Source of the DNA: Spongiactinospora sp. TRM90649
GTDB taxonomy: Bacteria; Actinomycetota; Actinomycetes; Streptosporangiales; Streptosporangiaceae
NCBI RefSeq assembly: GCF_029382225.1
Contig: NZ_JARLTC010000031.1
Coordinates: 62,001-126,000, forward strand
Length of the DNA stretch: 64,000 nucleotides
Direction of reading: 5' to 3'
The notes below the pieces were generated by a model. The model ran no database searches and was not told the DNA's origin. It saw only the letters and a list, made by a program, of their open reading frames with translations. Shown here piece by piece: positions 34,151-42,393 of the stretch (position 1 is its first letter; each line of letters starts with the position of its first letter). Position numbers and translations under genes: made by a program.

Positions 34151-34495
34151 GGCGCCTCAATGGACTTGTGCTGTAGCGACCCGGCCCGGAAGGCGCGGAT
34201 GCGCTCTCTGAGCTCGAAGGCGTGGCGATCTCCTGCGAAGCGGCCACGTTCAAGTCGATGGTCTACCTCGGTCACTCTGCCAATGATGGCCACCACTCGG
34301 TATTCCGAGCCGAGGTCCAGATGCCGGACGGCACGGCCCCGTCTGCTGAGGCGCGGTGGAGCGCAGCGGCCGTCAGTTAGCGCCGGTGCGGTCGTCATAG
34401 GTTTCAGCGGACGGAAGGTCGCCGGATCGCTGGTATGAGTAAACCCTGCGTGCCTAGCCTGAAGTCGTCGAGAATCAGGGAAGGGTGGCAGGGGC
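34151..34495. other. Stretch without a recognisable gene
   Basis: Between the transposase remnant and the XRE regulator. Open frames exist on both strands, but none has a ribosome binding site together with a recognisable product. The base composition is a little lower in GC than the flanks, which fits debris of a mobile element. Confidence 0.5.
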
Positions 34496-35737
34496 TTGAA
34501 TGACGGCACCAACGACTCCGGCGCGCCGGTACTCACTCTGGGGCAGCGCATCCAATACCTACGTGAACGCCGCGGGATGACCCGCGAGGTCCTGGCCGGT
34601 CTCGTCGGGAAAAGCGAGTCGTGGTTGAAAGCAGTGGAAAAGGGGCGGCTGCAGCAGAATCCCCGCCTGCCGATACTGCTACAGCTCGCGGAGGCGCTCC
34701 GTGTCCGCGACCTGTCGGAGATCACCGGCGATCAGTCCGTGCCCGTACGCATGTTCACCGGCCCGGGTCATCCCGCACTCGCCGCGGTCCGTGCGGCCGT
34801 CAACGCACTGCCGTTCCAAGCCGCCGGCGGCACCGTGCAGCCGCTCGACGTTTTGCGTGCACGGCTGGACAGGGCGTGGCGGATCCGGCACTCCTCGCCC
34901 GATCACCGGACCGCTCTCGGCGAACTGCTACCTGACCTGATCCGCGACGCTCAGCTCGCCGCGCACATGTACCGAGGCGAGACGCGGCGACGGTGCCAGG
35001 CCATGCTCGCCGAGACCTACGGGCTCACACAGATGTTCGTGGCCTACCAGCCGGCGCAGGACCTGCTATGGCGGGTCGCGGACCGGGCGCTCACGGCCGC
35101 CCAGGAGTCGGAGGATCCGCTTGCGCTGTCGTGTGGCGTGTGGTTCCTGGCTCAGGCGCACCGCGACGCGAACGACTTCGACGCCGCTCGTGACATCAAC
35201 GAGCAGGGGATGCTGGCGATCCAGCCGCACATGGACGACCCCGGCACCGACCTTCTCGCGATGTGGGGCGCGCTGAATTTCGAGTTGGCGTTCACGTCGG
35301 CGCGGACCGGGGACGCGGCGGAGGCGTGGGGTTACTGGGACGAGGCGAAGCGGGTCGCCGCGCGCCTGCCCGCCGATTACTACCAGCCCTGGACGTCATT
35401 CTCTCAGATCATCATGAAGCCGCACGCGGTGACGCTCGCCGTGGAACTCCACCAAAGCGGGGAGGCCGCGCGGCAGGCCAACCGCGCCGAGTCGGTTCCG
35501 ATCCCTTCGATGCCTCGGCGAGGGCGGCATCTCATCGAAGTCGCCCGCGCTCACCAGCTTCGCCACGATCAGGCCGCTGTGCTCGGCACTCTCCAACTCG
35601 CTCAGCGAACCGCGCCGGAGACGGTCCGGTACAACGGCTACGCGTGGCGGCTGGTGTGGGAGCTCGCCGAGGCCGGTCCGAATGAGTTGCGTCCGCAGGC
35701 ACATGAGTTGGCGGACCGTATCGGCCTTCTGGCCTGA
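34496..35737 (+). CDS. XRE-family regulator with TPR-like C-terminal domain
   Basis: A 413-residue protein. Residues 12-65 are an XRE helix-turn-helix (LGQRIQYLRERRGMTREVLAGLVGKSESWLKAVEKGR in outline), the rest a helical repeat domain like those of actinomycete XRE regulators that bind peptides or signals. The TTG start has a purine-rich GGGTGGCAGGGG just before it, and a later ATG would cut the DNA-binding domain. Such genes are often linked to small partner proteins; two related small ORFs follow here. Target unknown. Confidence 0.83.
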   Translation: MNDGTNDSGAPVLTLGQRIQYLRERRGMTREVLAGLVGKSESWLKAVEKGRLQQNPRLPILLQLAEALRVRDLSEITGDQSVPVRMFTGPGHPALAAVRAAVNALPFQAAGGTVQPLDVLRARLDRAWRIRHSSPDHRTALGELLPDLIRDAQLAAHMYRGETRRRCQAMLAETYGLTQMFVAYQPAQDLLWRVADRALTAAQESEDPLALSCGVWFLAQAHRDANDFDAARDINEQGMLAIQPHMDDPGTDLLAMWGALNFELAFTSARTGDAAEAWGYWDEAKRVAARLPADYYQPWTSFSQIIMKPHAVTLAVELHQSGEAARQANRAESVPIPSMPRRGRHLIEVARAHQLRHDQAAVLGTLQLAQRTAPETVRYNGYAWRLVWELAEAGPNELRPQAHELADRIGLLA

Positions 35738-35839
35738 CCGAAACAAAGGGGTACGATTTGCGCCCTCGGTGTTGCTGTGTGTTACCTATGTTCGTCGCCA
35801 TGCTTCCCGAGCGGACGACCCAAGCGTCATGTGAAGCCC

Positions 35840-36070
35840 ATGGCGCAGGACGTCATCGCCCTCGACGGCGATCTCGTCATGGTGCGGAAGGCGGAGGCCG
35901 GAGACCAGCGCGTCGGCGGCGTGACCGATCGAAAGGTCGCCGGGCTCGACGCCTTGGGCGAGTTCCCGATCGGGCATGGCCAGGTACGCGTCGCGCCGCG
36001 CCGTGGGAGACCGCCTGCGGCTACCCGGATGGCGCGAGCAGGGCGACCGCACACCATACCGATGGCGTAA
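35840..36070 (+). CDS. Small protein, possibly a decayed paralogue of the next one
   Basis: A 76-codon frame (MAQDVIALDGDLVMVRKAE...) whose middle aligns with the 36209-36529 protein: GGVTDRKVAGLDALGEFP / GGVTGSAAVAATDMLAALATFP and GHGQVRVAP / GRGRVRVAR. After that point the two diverge and this one ends early. No good ribosome binding site. The rest of 35738-36208 holds nothing else I recognise. Confidence 0.35.
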   Translation: MAQDVIALDGDLVMVRKAEAGDQRVGGVTDRKVAGLDALGEFPIGHGQVRVAPRRGRPPAATRMARAGRPHTIPMA

Positions 36071-36208
36071 CCGCCGACTGCCGGTGAAGCGTGGAGATGA
36101 GCTTGCGCACAGACGTTGCGCGACAGGCTCATCGCGACGGATAGAGCGGGGCCCGCAGGCGCGCGAACGCCGGACGGACCCCTTGATCGCACAGTGGAGG
36201 TGCGACCC

Positions 36209-36529
36209 GTGGGAGATCTTAACCCTGCTATGCCGGAATCCGGCATTACCGATTTGGCCGATCAAGATGATGACCTACTCGCCTCGTGGGAGGTCGATGC
36301 GGGAAGGAGAGGTTCGGGTGGCGTGACCGGCTCGGCGGCCGTCGCGGCGACGGACATGCTGGCGGCGCTGGCCACTTTCCCGAACGGGCGTGGACGGGTG
36401 CGCGTCGCGCGGCTCATGCCGTCCATGTCCGGCGCGGATTACCGGTACGGCGCGACGGTGCTGACCGCGCACCGCCGTGACGCGGTGACGACGACCGTAT
36501 CGGGTGACGCGTGGGACCTCGACCAGTGA
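36209..36529 (+). CDS. Small hypothetical protein
   Basis: GTG 36209 follows GTGGAGGTG and opens a 106-residue acidic protein (MPESGITDLADQDDDLLASWEVDAG near its start) with a DUF-like core TFPNGRGRVRVARLMPSMSGADYRYG. No family is recognised. It shares a segment with the preceding small frame, implying a duplication. It may be a partner of the XRE regulator upstream (inference from position). Confidence 0.5.
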   Translation: MGDLNPAMPESGITDLADQDDDLLASWEVDAGRRGSGGVTGSAAVAATDMLAALATFPNGRGRVRVARLMPSMSGADYRYGATVLTAHRRDAVTTTVSGDAWDLDQ

Positions 36530-36841
36530 GCGGGCGCGACGGCGAGGCGGGGCCGCTGCCACGCCGAACGGCACGGGCGAACGCCCCGGTCGGCGCATGC
36601 CATCCGCCCGCGCCGTCCAAGACCCTCCAGGAGGCGCGGTGGCCACACCGCCGCGCACGGGGCCCGGTGGCCCCCGTGCTCGGGCGCGGACGGGCGCTGG
36701 TGCGTGATCGTGAAGGGGCAGGTCATCGGGGGGTCCGAACTTTTCCGTCGCGTGGGCAGTCCAATGTACGTGTTTTCCACGATGCCGCCGGGGGGCGGTC
36801 TTTTGGAATCGTGGGCGCGGACGCATCGGAGGGACGGGGAG
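36530..36841. other. Intergenic stretch before the hydrolase gene
   Basis: About 310 bases. A frame starting GTG 36526 overlaps the previous stop (GTGA) but runs on into the hydrolase gene and reads as Arg/Pro-rich non-coding sequence. The hydrolase frame itself is open back to GTG 36704, so a longer N-terminus is possible. I see no clear promoter. Confidence 0.5.
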
Positions 36842-37945
36842 ATGGAGCACCGAATCCCACGCTTCACACTCGACGGGGTACCGGGGGCGGAGATAACCGT
36901 GCACCCGTTCGCCACCGAGGACGAGCTGGGGCTGAAGCTGACCAGGTTTCGCCGGGGGGACGGCGACGGCGATGTGGTGTTGCTGCTGCACGGGCTGACG
37001 TCATCCAGTGACATCTTCATCATGCCGGAGATCAAGAACCTGGCCACCTACCTGCTCGACAACGGGTTCGGTGACGTCTGGACCCTCGACTTCAGGATGA
37101 GCAGCCACTTCCCCTATGACGTCGAGACGCGCAGGCACACGCTCGACGACATCGCGCACTACGACTACCCGCCCGCGCTCGCGGAGATCCGCCGGAAAGT
37201 GGGGGACCGGCGGATCCACGTGATCGCGCACTGCCTGGGGTCGGTGTCGTTCACGATGAGCCTGTTCGGCGGGGCGGTCGGCGACATCGCGAGCCTGGTG
37301 TGCAACAGCGTGGCGCTGACGCCGAGGGTGCACCGCTGGTCCAGGGCCAAGCTCCGCTTCGGGGCGACCATGTTCGAGTACCTGCTGGGCCTGCCGTACA
37401 TCGACCCGAGGTTCTCCGACGCGCCGCCGCTCACCCGCAGGTGGCTGCTGGCTCGCGCGGTGTCGGCGCTCCACCCGGAGTGCCGCGAGCCCGCCTGTCA
37501 CATGCAGAGCTTCATGTGGGGGAGCGGCAGGCCCGCGATGTACGCGCACCACAACCTGGCGCCGGAGACGCACACCCACGAACGGCTGGCCGACCTCAAC
37601 GGGGCCTCGGGCGTGCACTACTACCGGCACATCGACAAGATGGTCAGGGCGGGCCGGGCGGTGAAGTGCGACGCGGCCGATCCTCGGCACGCCGAACTAC
37701 CCCTCGACTACCTGGAGCGGGCCGCCGAGGTGACCACGCCGATCCTGTTCCTCACCGGCGACCGCAACCACGTGTTCACCGACTCCAACATCGTCTGCCA
37801 CCGGATCCTGGAGAAGGCCGCGCCCGGCCGTCACGAGCTGGAGATCCTGCGCGGGTACGGGCACATCGACCCCATCATCGGCAAGAACGCGCACGTGGAC
37901 GTGTTCCCGAGGATGGCCGCCTTCATCAAGCGTCAGGCGGGTTGA
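36842..37945 (+). CDS. Alpha/beta hydrolase with cysteine in the nucleophile elbow
   Basis: A 367-residue alpha/beta hydrolase. Oxyanion strand VVLLLHGLTSSSDIFIM, then VIAHCLGSVSF where Ser of the usual GxSxG is Cys (about residue 131). Asp about 307 (FLTGDRNHVF) and His about 341 (GYGHIDP) complete the triad. Cysteine at this place occurs in PHA synthases and dienelactone hydrolase. GGAGGGACGGGG precedes ATG 36842; GTG 36704 would add 46 unlike residues. It ends 3 bases before the GMC oxidoreductase, which in some actinobacteria is fused to such a hydrolase, so the two likely act together on a sterol- or lipid-like compound. Confidence 0.82.
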   Translation: MEHRIPRFTLDGVPGAEITVHPFATEDELGLKLTRFRRGDGDGDVVLLLHGLTSSSDIFIMPEIKNLATYLLDNGFGDVWTLDFRMSSHFPYDVETRRHTLDDIAHYDYPPALAEIRRKVGDRRIHVIAHCLGSVSFTMSLFGGAVGDIASLVCNSVALTPRVHRWSRAKLRFGATMFEYLLGLPYIDPRFSDAPPLTRRWLLARAVSALHPECREPACHMQSFMWGSGRPAMYAHHNLAPETHTHERLADLNGASGVHYYRHIDKMVRAGRAVKCDAADPRHAELPLDYLERAAEVTTPILFLTGDRNHVFTDSNIVCHRILEKAAPGRHELEILRGYGHIDPIIGKNAHVDVFPRMAAFIKRQAG

Positions 37946-37948
37946 GCG

Positions 37949-40351
37949 ATGTCGCGGTACGAGCACGTCGATGCGATCGTGGTCGGCTCCGGGTTCGGGG
38001 GCGCGGTGGCGGCCTACCGGCTCGCCGAGGCCGGGCAGTCCGTGGTCGTGCTGGAGCGGGGCCGCGCCTATGAGCCGGGCGGCTTCGCGCGCACCCCGGC
38101 CCAGATGAGCAGGGCCTTCTGGGATCCGGGCGAGGGCCTGTACGGCATGTTCGACGTGTGGGGGTTCCGCGGCTTCGACTCGGTCGTCGCCAGCGGGCTC
38201 GGCGGCGGCTCGCTGATCTACGCCAACGTGCTGCTGCGCAAGGACGAGGAGTGGTTCGTCAAGGACGAGCCGCTTCCCGGCGGCGGGTACGAGAACTGGC
38301 CGCTCACCCGCGCCGACCTCGACCCGCACTACGACGCCGTGGAGAAGATGATCGGCGTCTCGCCGTACCCGCTGCGCCATCCGGCGTTCACGGTCGCGGA
38401 GAAGACCCGCGCGATGCAGGACGCCTCCGCCGAACTGGGCCTGGACTGGCGGCTCGCGCCGCTGGGCGTGAGCTTCGCGCCCGCGCCCGGCGCGGAGCCG
38501 GGGATCGGGCTGCCCATCCGGCCCGGCCCCTACCCGAGTCTGCACAAGACGACGATGCGCAGGACCTGCCGGCTGTGCGGCGAGTGCGACATCGGCTGCA
38601 ACGACGGCGCGAAGAACACCCTGGACCACAACTATCTGGCCGCCGCCGCCCACCACGGCGCCGACCTGCGCGTGCTGCACGAGGTGCGGGCGATCCGGCC
38701 GAGGCCGGGCGGCGGGTACGAGGTGGACTACCTCGTCCACTCACCCGACACCGACGATCCGGACCGCGCGCCGCGCCGTACCCGCCCGGTCACCACGATG
38801 ACCTGCGACCGGCTGGTGCTGGGCGCCGGCACGTACGGCACCGCGCTGTTGCTGCTGCGCGCCCGCGCCGACCTCCCCGGCCTCAGCGACGCCATCGGCA
38901 CCCGCTTCTGCGGCAACGGCGACCTGCTCACGTTCCTGCTGCGGGCCACCGACCGCGGCCGGATCCGGCCCCTGGACGCCAGCAGGGGCCCCGTCATCAC
39001 CAGCGCCATCCGCCTGCCCGACGACCTGGACGGCGTGCCCGGCTCCGGCCGCGGCGCCTACATCGAGGACGGCGGCTACCCGGGCTTCGTGGACTGGATG
39101 CTCGAGGAGGCCGACCTGTCCGACGTCATCGCGCGGGCGGCCAGGTTCCTCTACGAGCGTTTCCTGGCCTTCTTCGACCAGGCCCCCGACACCAACCTGT
39201 CGGCGGAACTCTCGGAGCTGGTCGGTTCCGGCGCGCTGTCGGTCAGCTCGCTGCCCCTGCTCGGCATGGGCCGCGACGTCCCCGACGGTGTCCTGCACCT
39301 CGACGGCGGGCGGCTCGACGCCACGTGGACCACCGCCACCAGCGAGGCGTACTTCGAAAGGGTCCGCAAGACCATGCAGCGGATCGCCGACGTGCTCGGA
39401 GCCGAGTACGCCGACAATCCGGTCTGGTTCCGTAAGCGGATCGTCACCGTTCACCCGGTCGGCGGCGCCCCGATGGGCCGCCACCCCGGCGAAGGGGTCT
39501 GTGACTCCTATGGAGAGGTATTCGGCTTTCCCGGGCTTTACATCGCCGACGGAGCGGCGATGCCGGGCCCGGTGGGCACCAACCCGTCCCTCACGATCGC
39601 CGCGATGGCCGATCGCATGTGCACACGCCTGCTGGAAGGGCTGGAAGGGACGGCCACGAGCACGCCGCCAGGGGGAGGACCGGTGAGCGCCGGCATGGCG
39701 GCAGGGGGTGGGAACGGCGCGGCGTGCGATCTGACCGGCACCGCCGGCGGTGCGGGCCAGGCGAACCGTGAGGATCGCACGTCGCTGTCGTTCACCGAGG
39801 ACATGAAGGGCTTCTACCGTGAGGGCGTGCGCAACCCCGGCGTGCCGGGCGACCGCTTCGCCTTCCGGCTCACGATCACCATCGACGACGTGGACGCCTT
39901 CCTGGACGACCAGGAGCATCTGGCCGAGGCAGAGGGATGGATAGACGCCGCCGCTTGCGGGGGCCGGCGTCTGGTCGAGCGGGGCTGGTTCAACCTGTTC
40001 GCGCCCGGTGGCGCGCCGGACCGGCGGCTGATGCGCTACCGGCTGTACTTCACCGACGACAGGGACCGGCCCCGCACCCTCATCGGCTGGAAGAACGTGT
40101 TCCACGGCCCGCCGACCGACATCTGGCCGGCGACCACGACGCTGTACTTCCGGCTGCTGGAAGGTCACGTCGCCGATGGTCTCGACGACTCCGCGACGAT
40201 CGCCGGCGCGGGGACGCTCCACATCGAGCTGGGCGACTTCATCCGCCAGCTCACGTCGTTCCGGACCGAGGGGCCCGGCGGCGCGGCCGCTCTCGACCGC
40301 TTCGCCAGGTTCTTCGCGGGCAACCTCTGGGACGTGTACGGACCCGGCTGA
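37949..40351 (+). CDS. GMC oxidoreductase (cholesterol-oxidase-like) with extra C-terminal domain
   Basis: An 800-residue protein. Residues 1-560 are a GMC flavoenzyme: IVVGSGFGGAVAAYRLAEAG, SGLGGGSLIYANVLLR, the cysteine cluster TCRLCGECDIGCNDGAKNTL near residue 210, and HPVGGAPMGRHP near 500, followed by GPVGTNPSLTIAAMADR with the expected active-site Asn. A Gly/Ala linker (565-610) leads to a domain of about 190 residues (LSFTEDMKGFYREG, WFNLFAPGG, IGWKNVFHGPP) that also occurs inside large fused oxidase-hydrolase proteins. It probably oxidises a sterol-like alcohol. Coupled to the hydrolase gene before it. Confidence 0.87.
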   Translation: MSRYEHVDAIVVGSGFGGAVAAYRLAEAGQSVVVLERGRAYEPGGFARTPAQMSRAFWDPGEGLYGMFDVWGFRGFDSVVASGLGGGSLIYANVLLRKDEEWFVKDEPLPGGGYENWPLTRADLDPHYDAVEKMIGVSPYPLRHPAFTVAEKTRAMQDASAELGLDWRLAPLGVSFAPAPGAEPGIGLPIRPGPYPSLHKTTMRRTCRLCGECDIGCNDGAKNTLDHNYLAAAAHHGADLRVLHEVRAIRPRPGGGYEVDYLVHSPDTDDPDRAPRRTRPVTTMTCDRLVLGAGTYGTALLLLRARADLPGLSDAIGTRFCGNGDLLTFLLRATDRGRIRPLDASRGPVITSAIRLPDDLDGVPGSGRGAYIEDGGYPGFVDWMLEEADLSDVIARAARFLYERFLAFFDQAPDTNLSAELSELVGSGALSVSSLPLLGMGRDVPDGVLHLDGGRLDATWTTATSEAYFERVRKTMQRIADVLGAEYADNPVWFRKRIVTVHPVGGAPMGRHPGEGVCDSYGEVFGFPGLYIADGAAMPGPVGTNPSLTIAAMADRMCTRLLEGLEGTATSTPPGGGPVSAGMAAGGGNGAACDLTGTAGGAGQANREDRTSLSFTEDMKGFYREGVRNPGVPGDRFAFRLTITIDDVDAFLDDQEHLAEAEGWIDAAACGGRRLVERGWFNLFAPGGAPDRRLMRYRLYFTDDRDRPRTLIGWKNVFHGPPTDIWPATTTLYFRLLEGHVADGLDDSATIAGAGTLHIELGDFIRQLTSFRTEGPGGAAALDRFARFFAGNLWDVYGPG

Positions 40352-40392
40352 CGGGGGGATGCCGGGAAGTCCGGGAGTGGAGTTCACCAGGT

Positions 40393-40420
40393 ACCGGGGG
40401 CCGATGTATCGGCCCCCGGT
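40393..40420 (+). terminator. Terminator of the hydrolase/GMC unit
   Basis: A perfect 13-bp inverted repeat ACCGGGGGCCGAT / ATCGGCCCCCGGT around 2 bases, followed by TT, 41 bases after the GMC stop. Confidence 0.75.
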
Positions 40421-40465
40421 TTCCCGGTACGTTCGCACCGGACGAAACCCACCCAGGGAGGCGCA

Positions 40466-40969
40466 ATGGCGATCTTGACGGCACTGCTCGCGTACGTCAC
40501 CCTCGTGATGGCAGGCGCGATGACGGGGGTCTTCTACGCCTTCTCGGTGTCCGTGATGCGCGGGCTCGACGACATCGACGCGCGGGAGGCGGCGAGGGCG
40601 ATGCGCAGCGTCAACCGCAGGATCCTCAACCCGCTCTTCCTGAGCACGTTCGTGGGCACGCCGATCGTCGCGGTGGTGACGGGCGTGCTGCTGCTGGGGC
40701 TCGGCCGTACCGACCCCGCCGTCGCCTTCTTCGTGGCCGCCGGGATCTACGCGGCCGGCGCGTTCCTGCCGACGGTGGCGATCAACGTGCCGATGAACGA
40801 GGCGCTGGCCAGGGCGGAGGTCCCCGGCGAGGCCGAGGCCGCCGCCGCCCTGTGGGCGGGCTACTCCCCGCGCTGGACCCGCTGGAACACGTTGCGGGCC
40901 GTGGCGTGCGCGCTCAGCCTGCTGGCGGCCGGGGTGGGCCTGTACCTGTGGGGCGCGGCGGTCGGCTAG
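40466..40969 (+). CDS. DUF1772 integral membrane protein
   Basis: A 167-residue membrane protein with four hydrophobic segments: LLAYVTLVMAGAMTGVFYAFS, the FVGTPIVAVVTGVLLLGL stretch, AGIYAAGAFLPTVAINVPMN and a C-terminal ALSLLAAGVGLYLWG. The FYAFSVSVMRGL and NVPMNEAL motifs with WTRWNTLR near the end are those of DUF1772 (anthrone-oxygenase-like) proteins. Fungal and actinomycete members oxidise anthrones, but most have no known role. AGGGAGG precedes the ATG. It is alone between two terminator-like gaps. Confidence 0.85.
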   Translation: MAILTALLAYVTLVMAGAMTGVFYAFSVSVMRGLDDIDAREAARAMRSVNRRILNPLFLSTFVGTPIVAVVTGVLLLGLGRTDPAVAFFVAAGIYAAGAFLPTVAINVPMNEALARAEVPGEAEAAAALWAGYSPRWTRWNTLRAVACALSLLAAGVGLYLWGAAVG

Positions 40970-40994
40970 CGTTCTTCCCGGGGGAGGGGGCGAT

Positions 40995-42389
40995 TTGGGC
41001 GGTCTGCCGGGGGGCTTGTCACGGCCGCGGGCGTTCTGGCTGGTGCTCGGGCGTTCCCCGCGCCTGTTGTTCCCGCCGTGGGCGGGGCCGCTGTTCCGGG
41101 CCGTCGAGGGCGCCATCGCGGCGTCGGCCGTCGCCGCGGCCGCCGCCGTCCTGTGGTTCCGGTCGCCGGTCACCGCAGGCGAGCTGGCCTGCGCGGCGCT
41201 CGTCGGTTCGCTGGCGGGGCTGGCCTTCGCGCTGGCCCACCGGCCCCCCGAGCACCTGCATCCGCTCGGGCCCGAGCACGCCGAGCTGTACGCGCTGGTG
41301 CGCGAGGTCGCGGCGGAGGTGGGGGTGCGCGCCCCGCGCCGTGTCCTGGCGACGGCCGAGGCCGACGCCAAGGCCGTCCGTACGGGGCCGCTGCGCGGCG
41401 AGCTGTGGATCGGCCTGCCGTACCTCACCGAGATGAGCCCGGTGGAGCTGCGCTCCATGGTGGCGCGCGAGCTGGCGCTGCTGCGCGAGCGCCGCTCCCG
41501 GCTGGCCGACGCCGTGTACACCCTGTGGGTGACCCACCCTGGTCCGCCCGCCCGCGCGTCGGCCCTGGCGCTCGCGCTCCTGGAACGTGCCGACGCCGCG
41601 TGCGCCAGGGTCGTGGGCCGCGAGACGGCGGCGCTGACGCTGGTGCGCGCCCAGGTGCTGACCAACACGTTCCTGTGGTTCACCGACCGGTACGGCACGC
41701 CCGCCGCCACCGCCCTGGACGGCTTCCCCCTCGACCTGTACGCGGGCTGGCGCTGGAAGATCCGCAACGACTTCCTGGCCGAGCGCGGCTGGCTCCGGAT
41801 GCGCGCCCGCATCGCCGCCGATCAGGTCGGCGCGGCCCGGCTGCGCGCCCTGGGCCTCGACCTGTCCGCGCTGCCCGGACCGCCCGCGCCCGGCGAGCGG
41901 GGCCTGCCGGGCCTGCGCGACGGCCTGCCGGGCTCCGTCGAGGCCAGGTTCGCCCGCCACCACCTGCGCTGGTGGCTGTCGGCGGGCCGGGACCTGGCCA
42001 ACGCCGGGTCGCTGCGCGGCGTCCCGGAACGGGTGTGGGACGCGCATCTGGACGGCCGCCTCGGCGAGGTCCGGACGCTGCTCGGGATGCCGGGCGACGC
42101 GCCCCCACGCCGGGTGGCCGAGACCGTCGCCGCCGGGTGGGCGGCCGGGCAGGCGCCGTGCGAGTACCAGTGCCCGCACGCCGCCCCGGCCGTGTGCGCG
42201 CTGGTCCCGGCGATCCACCGGATCCTGCGCGACGCCGGCTACGCCTACGAGGACCCGCTGCGCCAGCGGGTCCTGGTGGGCTGGGACGGCGCGCGGGCCG
42301 ATGTCGTCTTCGTGGCGGAGGCGATCGCCAGGGGCGAGCCGGTGGCGGCGCTGCTGCCGGTCGAGGCGGGCAGGCCGGACGTATCGTGA
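40995..42389 (+). CDS. M48-peptidase-like protein without a zinc motif
   Basis: A 464-residue protein. After a membrane region (residues 30-80) there is a block resembling M48 peptidases: HLHPLGPEHAELYALVREVAAEVGVRAPRRVLAT, LWIGLPYLTEMSPVELRSMVARELALLRE. Where M48 enzymes have HExxH this reads RELALLR, so zinc binding and proteolysis should be lost. The C-terminal half is helical (FARHHLRWWLSAGRDL). TTG 40995 is chosen since GGGGGAGGGGG precedes it. It may be a scaffold or pseudo-enzyme. Next gene is 4 bases further. Confidence 0.6.
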   Translation: MGGLPGGLSRPRAFWLVLGRSPRLLFPPWAGPLFRAVEGAIAASAVAAAAAVLWFRSPVTAGELACAALVGSLAGLAFALAHRPPEHLHPLGPEHAELYALVREVAAEVGVRAPRRVLATAEADAKAVRTGPLRGELWIGLPYLTEMSPVELRSMVARELALLRERRSRLADAVYTLWVTHPGPPARASALALALLERADAACARVVGRETAALTLVRAQVLTNTFLWFTDRYGTPAATALDGFPLDLYAGWRWKIRNDFLAERGWLRMRARIAADQVGAARLRALGLDLSALPGPPAPGERGLPGLRDGLPGSVEARFARHHLRWWLSAGRDLANAGSLRGVPERVWDAHLDGRLGEVRTLLGMPGDAPPRRVAETVAAGWAAGQAPCEYQCPHAAPAVCALVPAIHRILRDAGYAYEDPLRQRVLVGWDGARADVVFVAEAIARGEPVAALLPVEAGRPDVS

Positions 42390-42393
42390 CCTC

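Noticed and set aside
34076..34438. Plus-strand open frame of 120 codons in the insertion-sequence debris
   Set aside because: It lies over transposase text on the other strand at its start, and shows no domain or ribosome binding site.
36526..37011. Frame starting with GTG in a GTGA overlap after the small acidic protein
   Set aside because: It reads into the hydrolase gene in the wrong frame with Arg/Pro-rich text and no ribosome binding site of its own.
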